This document shows, one piece after another, positions 34,040-44,808 of a stretch of DNA of 64,000 bases. The DNA lies in the NCBI GenBank assembly GCA_027924645.1, contig BSBN01000494.1, forward strand, positions 940,001-1,004,000, written 5' to 3'. The translations under genes and the position numbers were made by a program. The notes below the pieces were generated by a model, which was not told where the DNA came from, searched no databases, and worked only from the letters and a program-made list of their open reading frames with translations. Each line of letters starts with the position of its first letter. The stretch's first letter is position 1. The stretch is from Cunninghamia lanceolata (taxonomy: Eukaryota; Streptophyta; Pinopsida; Cupressales; Cupressaceae).

Positions 34040-35549
34040 CAAAGAATCTAATCTAAATGAAACCAAAAGTATGCAATTTGATGCAGAGGTGGCACAAGGG
34101 AAGCAACACACAAGGGTTTACTCTACTGTCCTTTGCCCACTCACCCACTTCAAACAGCCTTCAACCAAGCAACCAAAGGCACATTCAAGGGTGTATGAAG
34201 GATTTGGTATCCTAGTGATGGCTCTGCCTTCTAGGCTTCTCCAACACCTTAGGATAGATCAACAAACACCTTCTATGTAGTTGGTTTGATATCCAACTTC
34301 CCAAAACTCTTCAACCTATACCTTGACTAGTAAGGCTACTAGCCCTCCAAACTAGGTTTTCTCAACAAAACTTGACAAAATCCCAAATGACTAGCCAAAT
34401 AAATGATGGTTTTAGATACCCTCTATAGAACCCTATCAAACTCCCAAGTCTCCTATTCCAGCTCTACTCCAGCAATCCAGAACACTCATTTGGTCTTCTA
34501 GGCCTAATTGATCAATTTAGGCTAGGTTACAAAGCAAGTGCTCAAAATTGGGTGCATAGATTAGGGGCAGGAATTTGGAATGCTTCTACCATGTCCCTAC
34601 AACTCAAAACCATCATTTATTTGCTCGCCCTATCAAGATTCTATTATCTACAACCTCAAATAGCATGAATTTGGTCAAATACAATGAAATACTTGACCTA
34701 GGGCATCACCTTAAAAATTGAAAACAACATCTCCTAGCAAAATGCTTCTGGAATCCTAGAATACACATCCTAGCCTGCATTTCACCAATTTTTGTGAATT
34801 TTCACTTGTGGGAATGCATTCTAGGGCCAGATTTCTATGCCAAACCCTAGAAAACAGGGTTTCTAGACCAGTTGTGAAAGAAAAATCAATAACTTTTGAT
34901 CCTGACCACTTTAAGACCTCAAACTAGTTTCATTGGAACCCTGACTCCAAACACTTTTAGAAAAATGACATTTGCACATGTGACAAGTCCGTACAGTTTG
35001 TACACAGTGAGAAAAGTAGGAAAATTTGCTGTTATCTGTAGTTTCAATGCCCCAAAACTTCGTACCAGATGTCCTCTGCTGTATAGGAGTGACTTACCAT
35101 GTTTTTACAACCATTCCAATTAGTATCTAACTTCCAAAGGTAGATTCAACCGCCCAAACCAAGTTTCAACTGGCCAATGTGTCATTGGCAACATTGGACA
35201 CTATGGAGTTTTTGCATTTCCACAATGATGGCGATTTGTTTTGCTTGTTTAATGGCATCAAACCACCATCATACTCCTTCGACCATGCTAAAACACTAAG
35301 ACAACTCAAACAATCTCAAAAAGCCAATATTAGACCTTCTGGGCCTAAGTGGCACAACTAGGTCCAAGTGGACTAAGAAGGATATGAGGTTTATAAAGTT
35401 ACCCCAGACCTCTTGACCACACAAGAATAGACCTTCCAACATGGCTATGAAAAGCCTTATTACAAAACACAGCAAACAAAAACTCAACTTATCAAAGATG
35501 CTATCAAAATGCTTGTAGGGATCAAACTGCTCCTAGGTGCCCTGCACCA
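34040..35549 (-). repeat. Probable 3' LTR region of chromovirus 2
   Basis: Lies immediately downstream (minus sense) of the chromovirus 2 polyprotein. The LTR may begin TGGTGCAGGGCACC at 35549, by analogy with gypsy LTRs starting TGATGCAGG. The left end is not identified, so the boundary near 34040 is approximate. No gene inside. Confidence 0.4.
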
Positions 35550-35571
35550 TACACCCACTATCGAACAGAAC

Positions 35572-36650
35572 TCAAGTCTCTTGAGTTGGAATGGTGTCAA
35601 CTATGAAACCTACCTTCTCAATGTCTGCTCTACTCATCCAAGTGGCATCCTCCTGAGGTTTGTGTAGCCACTTCACCAAATAGTCATGATAGGTGTGCCT
35701 TCTAGTTTGTTTTGCAATCCTCTTGTCCAAAATGCACTCAATCTGATCAAGAGATGAAAGAATGAGTTCCTGGGGTGTCTGATCAGTTTGATCTTCTTCA
35801 ATAGTAGTTTGAGGATTAGTTCCTTTATAGGGATAAAGGTCTGAAACATTAAAAATTAGAGATAAAGCAATGCCATCCGAAAGTTTGATTTTGTAGGCAT
35901 TTTCTCCACATTTCTTGAGCACTTCACAAGGCCCAATCTTCTTCATGAGTAGCTTGGTATGTTTACCTATAGGGAGCCTCTCCTTCTTTAGATGGACCAT
36001 TACCAAATCACCTTCCTTGAACTGCAAATCCCTTCTTTTCCTGTCAGCAAACTGTTTGTACTTCTATGAAGTGGATAGCAATTTCTGTTGTACTTGTTCA
36101 TGGACATCCTTCATGACTTGAATGAAGTCTTTAGCCAAGGCACTACTGTTTTCCAATCCTTTAACCTCCCTTAGTTCCAAAATACCCCTTGGGTGAGTGC
36201 CATAAACAATTTGGAAAGGAGACAGGCTGGTGCTTCCATTGACAGTGTCATTGTATGAGAACTCTGCCTGAGCCAAAATTGAATCCCAACTAGCACCTTG
36301 CTCCTTTGTTAGGCATCTTAGGAGGTTGCCAAGTGACCTATTAATCACCTCTGTTTGTCCATCAGACTGAGGGTGATAGGCAGATGATAATGACAAGTTT
36401 GTACCTAGTCTCTTCCACAGTGTCCTCCAGAAGTGTCCTGTGAACTTGGGGTCTCTGTCTAAGATGATTGACAAAGGTAAACCATGTAACCTAACTATTT
36501 CTTTGAAGAAAAGACCTGCTATGTATGAGGCATCATGTGTGGTTTTACAAGGGATGAAGTGAGCCATTTTTGAGAACCTATCTACAACCACAAAAATGCT
36601 GTCATGTCCATTCTTTGTCCTAGGCAAACCAAGCACAATATCACCTAAAT
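35572..36650 (-). pseudogene. Chromovirus 2: integrase and chromodomain (3' part of pol)
   Basis: Minus-strand 36064-36636 is 190 uninterrupted codons of gypsy integrase core: [49 protein letters not shown], covering the DDE residues. After a stop, 35572-36027 gives the C-terminal domain (MQFKEGDLVMVHLKKERLP) and a chromodomain with DYLVKWLHKPQEDATW. Everything upstream (RNase H, RT, protease, gag) is missing: the frame breaks at about 36650 against the LTR-like block. Confidence 0.88.
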
Positions 36651-36652
36651 TG

Positions 36653-37369
36653 TGTGATTCCTTGTTTATGATGTGGATTGCTTATTCAGAAATGAATAAT
36701 TATGAAGATAAAAGCTCAATGGATGCTATGAATGCTCAAATGCCCAATATGCTCAAGATGATAATGTAGAGGCTATATGAATGTTGGATAGGATGTAGTA
36801 TGGAATGAGAGGGTGTTTATAGAGAACTCAACCAAAATCAATCAACAGTGGAGATTCGGAGGCTATGTGAATGGCTAAGATTGAAAGATAGACATAGATG
36901 AATGTGAAGATGACAAGTGGCGGGAAGATAGGGCTCATGTGTGCTTGTGTACATAAAAAGTACTACATGTGAAAGATATTAAATAAAAGGATGTAGTACC
37001 ACTTATCTTTTTAAATGAAAGAGGCACACATGTCAGCTCATGAGATAAATGATAAGATAAATTAATTAAATAAATACAATTTATTTAATTAATTGGGAAG
37101 TGGGTTTGTGAAAGGAATCTTTAATTAAATAAATAAGATTTATTTAATTAAAAATAGATAGAATGAAGATAATTAAATAATTAAAGATTGTTTAATTATA
37201 GCTTAGAAGAAATAGCTAAATGAATTAATTAAATAAATATAAATTTATTTAATTAATAGAAGAAATATATGTGTTAGGGATATTGCTCAAGTGTGTTAGA
37301 CAGATGCAGAAAGTGTGATAATCCAATATTTGAATGTTAATGATAATGAGTCAATTTTGGGTGTCTACA
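36653..37369 (-). mobile_element. LTR-like block with AT-rich hairpins
   Basis: On the minus strand it begins TGTAGACACCCAAAATTG, a start seen in many plant gypsy LTRs and similar to the Tat-like LTR at 56120 (TGTAGACATAAAAAATTG). It holds three near-perfect AT hairpins (see separate entry) and a TTTATAGAGA box near 36819. It abuts broken chromovirus 2 integrase on the left. No matching target duplication was found, so it may be a solo or truncated LTR. Confidence 0.55.
37060..37257. repeat. Three AT-rich inverted repeats
   Basis: Perfect arms AATTAATTAAATAAAT / ATTTATTTAATTAATT at 37060-37075 and 37079-37094; TTTAATTAAATAAAT with its complement at 37120-37152; ATTAATTAAATAAAT with its complement at 37224-37257. 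All three share the TTAATTAAATAAAT core. Confidence 0.85.
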
Positions 37370-37776
37370 AGTGGAGCTCACTCGATCCTTCTATTGTACA
37401 ACAATCTTCATAGTTTTCAATATTACATTGTTCTACCAACCAAACAAATCTACAAACTATAGACTTACCTTCATTACTTGGTTCCATTGTGGAGCTAGAC
37501 CATTGCATGATTGTTGCTGCATTTGTCAACTTAGCACCACCTTGGTACTTCAACTATTCTCGTGTAAGGGCTCTTTTTACACATGCTCCTACACCATCAT
37601 ACTCCCCCTTTCCATGTCCAACCTCAGTGAAATTCCAAATATATTGAACACCATTCATCACATACATCCTGCTCAACCAATAGAACATCCTTGAATTCTT
37701 GAATTGTGATGTGCAGTTATCCAATCATATGATGTGTTGACTAAAAGTAATATTTTTGTCACTTAAATTATCATAG
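37370..37776. other. Intergenic stretch, nothing firm
   Basis: No recognised gene. A minus-strand 62-codon open frame (37365-37553) has no domain. Confidence 0.4.
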
Positions 37777-39478
37777 TGATGCAAGTGGGACTCTCACAAG
37801 CATGTCATAACTCAAATCTACAAAAATATTTGCTCAACAACACATGCAAAGACTCTCTGCATACACACACAAATTCATTTGCAAACAAAGCTCCCATTGA
37901 TTTTATTGAATTCAACAATGAAATTACATAAATATGTAATAACAATATAGTCTTTGGCCTTTCATGGCCTCTCATACTCTCTTCCACACAACACTCTCTT
38001 ACTCTTCCTAGTAGCTCTATGCATCTCTCATATACCTACTACATTATGAGGTTTTACAAATTAACATGCCCCATCTCATGGACTGAGTCCTCTCTCAAAA
38101 ATCTGCCCTACTCCATCCATCTGCATGCCATTTGATTTTTTTATCTGCAATTATTTGCCTCTACAGGAGGCATTTGAATCCCTTCCTTTGTTTCTATCAA
38201 TGCCACCTCTAAGGAGGTGTTAGACTGCCCCAAAAATGGTGCTCCCTTCTCTTTATTTATTTTTTACTATCAACAAATTTGTTAGTTTCAACTTGGGCAT
38301 TGAAAATCTACAATAAGAGGTGTTCTTTTTTATTTTTCCCTTCTTCTCATTAAATTATATTTATGCTTCTATCCCTCCTCTATTTTTAGGCGCCATTCTC
38401 CCATCTAAAGCCCTACCAAATTATGTCCATCTACACGTTTATTTTGCCTCTTAAAAGAGGCATTTCATTCATGATTTTCCTTTTCCAATTTTGAAGCCTC
38501 AAAGAGGCATGGAAATATTTCCATTATGGTGTTGATTCCTTTTCCTTAAGAAGCATTGAAACTCATTGAATTTCTGAATTAAATTTCTGATTTATTTTCC
38601 TTCTTAGGTGGCACTTCTAGCCATCACAAATTATGGTACTTCATTTTCATAAAGTTGGAATTATTTTCCCCCCATTTGAAATGTATTCTTTTGCCAACAA
38701 TGTCTACATATTTTGACAAATTTAAATGAAACAAGGGAACAACAATAACTTACTATACTCTTTAAAATATAACTCTTAAATTTGCCACAGAAATTTGAAG
38801 AAGAATTTTTCACTTTGCAACCTCGCCATTTTATGCCGCGAAGCTGAAAATTGACTTCTTGCATAACATTCACCCAGAAGCTCAATTTTGTGTGAAAACT
38901 TGCCAGGATACTGGAATTACATTATGATGCTTCCCACCAAGCCATTTTGCTCCAACCTTCATAAAAGTCCAAAGTTTACATTTTCTATAAACTGCCAGCG
39001 ATGAACAAAAAATTTGAATTTCTCACAAACGGTGATAAATTTGATTGTGATTCCTTTTGCACATTAGGAAAAATGCCATAAAAAATCTTTACTAGGAAGG
39101 AAGTTTTTCTAGATCATAAAAATCTTGAAAATTAATTGTTTTCGTAGCCGATAGAGGCAAAATTTCTGATTTTAAGTTCTCCCAAACCGTGAATACTTTG
39201 GGCACGAAACCTTCACCACATTGTGAAAAATCATCCAATGATATATATTTAAAAGGGTTTTAACCCAACTCTTAGCAATTTTTAGAAACAATTTTTTCTG
39301 CAAAACTACCCTGCGGAGCCTTAAAATAGCTTTTTTGTGAAAACTAGGATTTTGCAATTTTGATCAAATCTTTGGGTTCCTACTACTGAGAGATGCCTAA
39401 AAGCACCAAAAAAACCAAAACAAACACCAAACTAAAAATTAGGCTCAACTATTTTTGGGCGACCCAGATGCTCTTACA
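37777..39478 (-). repeat. 3' LTR of the protease element
   Basis: Plus-strand ends TGATGCAAG and CTCTTACA, about 1.7 kb. The left end is fixed by alignment to 41912. The right end is my best choice, because the expected polypurine tract beyond it is weak. It contains several short CCTC/GAGG hairpins. Confidence 0.6.
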
Positions 39479-39608
39479 TAAAACACACCAGGTAAGAATT
39501 TGGTGAGAATACACTCACAAATATGGAGTTGCATGTTAGGACCATACTTTTAGATTGTAAGCAATCTACAACAAACTCCATCACTGAAATAACATGTGCA
39601 CAAAAATA

Positions 39609-41000
39609 TTATCTATTTTTCCTCATTTTCCAGCATCTTGCCGGAACTAGCTTCACTCTCCTCCAACAACTTTGCTCACCATTCTTCTCTCCTCTCATGG
39701 ATTTGTATCCACCACATACCATCCTCCTCCTCCAAAGAATATCTCCTCTTTGGTCCTCATTTGTGGGATCCAACCCACCACAAATCGACCACCTCCACCA
39801 AGTCTCACCTGTAGCATCCTCTACAGCTTCTACATGCAAATATACATCTACATGCCAGCCTACAACTATATTCTTCTTTCCATCTACTTTCAACTTCTTA
39901 CTCACCTCAGCAACAAGAAAATCCCTATCAACTTCCTCATCACAAAATTTTAAAAAAATAAGACTTACCTCCATAAACTCTATTGTTACAATAGCCTCTT
40001 TCACCATGTCTATTGCTGCACCTTTAGTCTCCTTCAAATGTTCACTCAACCTAAACAAATTCTCTATCTTATCAATTTCTTCCTCAAGCAAATTATGCTC
40101 CTCAACAATAACCAAATTTGCAACATCCTCATGGAAATTGAAGCCTTCCATGTATCTACCTCCTTCATGTTCTTTATCCTCTATTATATTCATCATTTCA
40201 AACAAATTAAAGTCAAAATCCTCAAGTGTTACCTTATTTTCTTTTGCTACTCCAACTTCATTGCCATCATTTTTTACTGCACCATTCGACTCTTCATGTT
40301 CTTCTATCCAATCTCCTTCTAGCATCTAGTCTATTTTCTTCATCTCCTTTTTCCATAGGAAATCGTTCTCCTGTTTGCCCACTTTCTTGTCAAACCTAGG
40401 GCCTTCTAACTTTGTCATTTCTGCTTCTTCATCTTTTGCAACTTTCCACTTTTTAGCTGCAAGTTTGTTTCCTTCTGCTTCTATCTTTGTATCCTCCAAA
40501 GGATATGTTGTCATTGCTACTACATCAATTCTATCTTCTTCATCCATGTTTTTCAAAAGACATATCTTTGCTGCAAACTCTAATTCCTCCACTCTTCTCA
40601 TTTCTTCATGAATTACCTCTTCTCCACATCGTTGTCCCACATATTTTATGCCCTTCCATGGGTCCTTCTCTATTGCAATTTCATGTTTTGTCTCTTCAAA
40701 AAAGCATGCTACAGCTGAACACTCTTTCCTCTTCCATTCTTTTCTCTGCTTGTTTCTTTTCTTTTCTTTTCTGATTTTCTTTCCTTTTGAAATGTATGGG
40801 CTGCTCCCATATGTTCTTCTTTCCATGTCCCTTCCACCAAAGAGATGCAATTCTTCATCTCATCCTTTGCAACCTTGGTTGCAATCTTTTCTCTTTCCTC
40901 TTGATCCTTTTGCACAAGGATCTCCTCTTCTTCTTCATTCTTCATATCTGCTACAATCTTTCTTTCTTCTCTTCATCCTTCAAAGGAGTTTCAGCCACTT
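39609..41000 (-). pseudogene. Lys/Glu-rich long reading region after the protease
   Basis: Minus-strand frames 40709-40945, 40326-40850 and 39609-40325 (238 codons) tile about 1.3 kb with only small frame changes. The products are extremely rich in Glu, Lys and Asp, with predicted coiled-coil-like stretches such as EEEIDKIENLFRLSEHLKET. No domain is recognised. It may be the C-terminal extension of a Gag-protease protein or a captured host sequence. The matching plus-strand open frames are Ser/Phe-rich shadows. Confidence 0.5.
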
Positions 41001-41673
41001 CCTCATTTTTCTCTTTCTCTTTCTCACCCATTACAACTTTGATATTGCTCTCTTCTTTCATACACTCATTAGGACATAATGCTGCAATTTCTTTTGCCAC
41101 TTTCTCTTGTTTATCCCGCAATGGATTCAAAACATATTTCTTCCCATCCTTGATTATATTATATGTGTTATCGCTGCCATTATGTATAGCATCCCTATCC
41201 CAAAGCCAAGGTTGCCACAATAAAACATGACAAACATCCATGGGTACTATTTCACATACAATTTCATCCTTGTATCTTCCAATGTGAAAAATTACGATGC
41301 TTTGTTCACTTACTTGAATTTGATGACCTCCTTGTAACTAAGAAATGTAGGATGGCCTAGGGTGCTTCATCCTTTTCAAGTTCAACTTCTCAACCATTTC
41401 CCATGCAACCAAATTATCTCTACTACCACTGTCCACCATCACCTTGGACCATTTTCCACTAGACTTGCAAATAGTTTGGAACAAATCACTCCTTCGAATG
41501 GGCTCTTGTTTCTCTTTTTGTGGCTTCAAATATTCCTTCTTCATCATCAAATACTCTCCATGTCTCCAAGACATTTTGTCAAACAATTGTGGCACACCCT
41601 CAATCTGCACACACAAACATTTAGATCTAACACTCTTGGCAATCACAAGTTCTCTTTGCAACAAAACTCTCAC
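41000..41673 (-). pseudogene. Aspartic protease domain of the LTR element
   Basis: The minus-strand frame 41338-41673 runs through a short basic region to SGKWSKVMVDSGSRDNLVAWEMVEKL, a retropepsin active site with DSG intact. After a stop at about 41338, the frame at 40951-41241 continues with MDVCHVLLWQPWLWDRDAIHNGS and a KDGKKYVLNPL block, which is the C-terminal half of plant gypsy retropepsins (usually LLGRPW; here LLWQPW). The enzyme would mature the Gag polyprotein. What normally follows in a gypsy element is RT; here it is a charged region instead. Confidence 0.78.
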
Positions 41674-41897
41674 AATTATCCTCTATGTGCAACTAAGACT
41701 TTGAAAGATGTACCTCCTCAAGACCTCTTCTACCACTTCCTCTTAGTGGAAGAAGTCTGTACACCTTCTACCTAGCTTTATCTCTGCTGGAGGATAGCCC
41801 ATATGATTCTCATAGAATCAACTCTCTCTCGCGGCTTCACTGCTTCACTCTTCACCCGCAGGTCCTGGTGTAGAGTCTACACTCTCAAGACCTTCTC

Positions 41898-41909
41898 GCT
41901 CTGATACCA
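41898..41909 (-). promoter_or_regulatory. Primer binding site of the protease element
   Basis: GCTCTGATACCA on the plus strand, exact complement of TGGTATCAGAGC, two bases from the LTR. Confidence 0.88.
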
Positions 41910-41911
41910 TT

Positions 41912-42557
41912 TGTTGCAAGTAGGACTCCCACAAACATGTCATAACTCAAATCTACACAAAAATTTACTCAACAACACATGTAGAAACTCTGCATACACA
42001 CAAATTCATTTGCAAAGAAAGCTCCCATTGATTTTATTGAATTCAACAATGAATTTACATAAATCTGCAACAACAATATAGTCTTTGGCCTTTCATGGCC
42101 TCTCATACTCTCTTCCACACAACAGTCTCTTACTCTTCCTAGCAAATCTATGCCCCTCTCATATCCTTGCTACATTATGAGGTTTTACAAATTAACATGC
42201 CCCCTCTCATGGGTTGAGTCCTCTATAAAAAACTCTCTCAAAAATCTACCCTCCTCCATTCATCTATGTGCCATCTGATTTTTTTTTATCTGCAATTATT
42301 TTCCTCTATAGGAGGCATTTGAAACCCTTCCTTTGTTGTTGTCAATGCCACCTTTAGGGAGGCATTAGACTACCCCAAAAATGACACTCTCTTCTCTGTA
42401 TTTTTTTAATTATTATCAACAAATTTGTCAGTTTCAACTTGGGCATTGAAAATCTGTAATAAGAGGTGTTCTTTTTATTGTCCCATTCTTCTCATTAAAT
42501 TATATTTTATTTTTCTACCCCTCCTCTATTTTTAGATGCCACTCTCCCATCTCAGCT
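41912..42557 (-). repeat. 5' LTR of the protease element, truncated
   Basis: Starts TGTTGCAAGTAGGACTCC and aligns with 37777 onward to about 38400. It then ends at CTCCCATCT, where unrelated sequence begins. Confidence 0.75.
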
Positions 42558-44808
42558 AGAAACTAGGGTCTAGAACCCTTTAACAAAGCAGCCCCAAGGG
42601 CATCAGTCCATTAACATGCCAGAAACAATAGCTTGACAGCACATAAATAGCAAACCAAAACAACAGGACAAAAAACAATGAAATGATAGAGAAAATAGAA
42701 AATAGGAGAAACAAGAAACTACGGGCTGTTAGTCACCCCAAACTTGGACAGAAACTCCACCATCTCCTTGTAGTCGCCAAGGCTGTCAATGCCCACTTGT
42801 TTAACCTTATCATCCATATCCTTCACTGCAACAAAGATGGAAGCCGCTCAGTGTAAAGCTTTAGCTGTGAACTCCACCATGACCTTCCATTTGTTCTGCA
42901 TAGATTCCATTCTTTTCTAAATGTTTTGGATATCCTCTACATGCTTGCCACATAGAGCACAATCCCCCTTGTTGTCTTGATGCATAGTTTCCCTCACATT
43001 TTTCTTACCAATAGTGGCCTTCTTCTTACCTTCCAAACTTTTCAAGTTGCTTTCATTCATCGAGGCAAAGTGGCTAGTGCCCTCAACTTCATGCACAAAA
43101 TTAGTTAGAGTCTCCTCCCCCTCTTCATCCAAAGTCTCCACAAATTCAGAGTCCTCCGAACCTTCCACCCCTGGAGAACTAATCAGTGGTTTCCCAGCAA
43201 TCCTTTTGGAGCGGCGGATACTCAGGAGAGTAGTCTCCCCACCTCCACTAATACCCTTAGTTTCTAGAATAGTGTCCAATTCAACAATTTTCATAGGAGC
43301 ATCCTTTGTGGTAGCACCCTTCCCTTCCTTCTACTTCTTCATCAGAATTTCCTCCATATCCTCCACCTTGTCTCTCTTGCCAGACTTCCTTCCCTGAACC
43401 AGAATAACATGCTTCTGTTTTGTGTTTTTAATAGAAGCAGGGGTCTCAAATAGAATCCCTTCTGCTGCACTGGGGGTGCCCTTAATCATAGGAGTCCCAA
43501 TGCAAGTTTTAAATTTACCCTTACCCCTGTGGGAACTACCTGTTTGAGGGTCCTTCAGAATCATAACTTGAATAGGCTCAGGCGGACAAAGGGTAAGGTG
43601 GAAATGATACAATTTCATAATAAGGCCTTGATGAATCAGAATGAGAGGATGGTTGGCATTCTTGGCCCTAAGCTCCTTGACAGACTTAATGGAATTTTCT
43701 AGTGAAGAGAGTAAAAAGAAGGGGAAACTAATCTCAACCTATTTCCTAAAATGATTTAAGAGAGGAAAGTGATAGTTATAGTATACCTAAAATCACCCTT
43801 CCAATGTGAAAAAACTCATTATCATGAGGCAGATTTGTCTTCATGACTCTGACAACTCCTCTCTCACAAATCCACCATGAAGTTTCACAAGAGCCTCCCC
43901 CTCATGGAAGAAGAGATTCATGTGCTCTGGGTTGGCCACTTTGCTTCGCCTTGAATGCTTTTTGCCTTTAGTGGGAAAACCAATGGCTTGACCAATGACC
44001 TCCTCAGAGATTTGGAAACTAATCTTCCCAATCTTGACTTCTCTGGTTTCCTCATCACATGACTCCGCAAATTATTTTGATAGATTTTCATTGTGCCCCG
44101 TCATCCCTTCAAGGAAAGGCACCATCTCCCCCTCTTGAAATGCCAAACAATAGGGTCCTACTTAATTTCCTCGGCCAAGCTCGGTTCAATTTTGACGATA
44201 TCTCCTCCCATCTTACTGGTCTGAAAATGGCTAAGGAAACTAAATTGGTTTTGATCAATATGGAAATAAACACAATTCATAGCCTTGAAATTAGGAAAGG
44301 TACCACTAAAATAGCAAATGTGCTGAGTTGTAGTAATGATGACAGTGCCATTATTAATATTGCAAGCCTTAAAATTACCACCGAGATACATCACATCGGG
44401 GGAAGGTTTTAGCCACCACCTCATGTGAAGGTAAGTGACACTAGCGTCCATCTTAAACCAACCATGATGGATCATAAATTTAGCCGTCACATCTATCCTC
44501 CATCTCCCAGCGACCTGTCCACTCCATGTCCTTTTAGAAATGTGAAATGCAGACCCTGGATCTCTACCAATACCAAGGTCCTTATGCCTTTTGGCACACC
44601 AACCAAGCTTTCCCATCAATCTCCTCATAGTACTATTATCAAAGCTGTCTCCAATATCCCCATGGACCCCTTTACCCCAACTTCTATTAATATGACTCAG
44701 TTGACTCAACCGCAACCCTACCACCTCATTCTGCAGGAGATTCTTGACAATCCCGCTAGAATTAATTTTGTTAGAATTGTTGATAAGGGTTATTCATATT
44801 ACTTTTAA
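42558..44808 (-). pseudogene. Unrecognised coding-like block, possibly LINE-derived
   Basis: Minus-strand pieces follow in order: 44158-44724 (188 codons, with WSGQVAGRWRIDVTAKFMIHHGW), an interrupted stretch to about 43620, 43331-43618 (95 codons), 42917-43294 (125 codons, with LSIRRSKRIAGKPLISS and an acidic segment), then a C-terminus near 42735 ending SKFGVTNSP. The last 150 bases downstream read GCTGCTTTGTTAAAGGGTTCTAGACCCTAGTTTCTAGCTG, which resembles the 3' ends of plant LINEs. No RT is present. It interrupts the 5' LTR of the protease element at 42557. Function unknown; the LINE link is inference. Confidence 0.4.

Larger units (their letters stand above)
37777..42557 (-). mobile_element. 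LTR retrotransposon with protease and Lys/Glu-rich region, no RT seen
   Basis: Direct repeats at 37777 and 41912 share long runs of sequence (for example CATGTCATAACTCAAATCTAC and TTGGCCTTTCATGGCCTCTCATA). The right copy is preceded by an exact primer site, so the element is in minus orientation and the right copy is the 5' LTR. The 2.4-kb interior encodes an aspartic protease and a long charged region, but no RT, RNase H or integrase motif. It is probably non-autonomous. The 5' LTR is cut short at 42557. Confidence 0.75.

Noticed and set aside
39523..41230. Long plus-strand frames, up to 268 codons, rich in Ser, Phe and Leu
   Set aside because: They are antisense shadows of the minus-strand Lys/Glu-rich region and protease; composition is what reversed GAA/AAG codons give.
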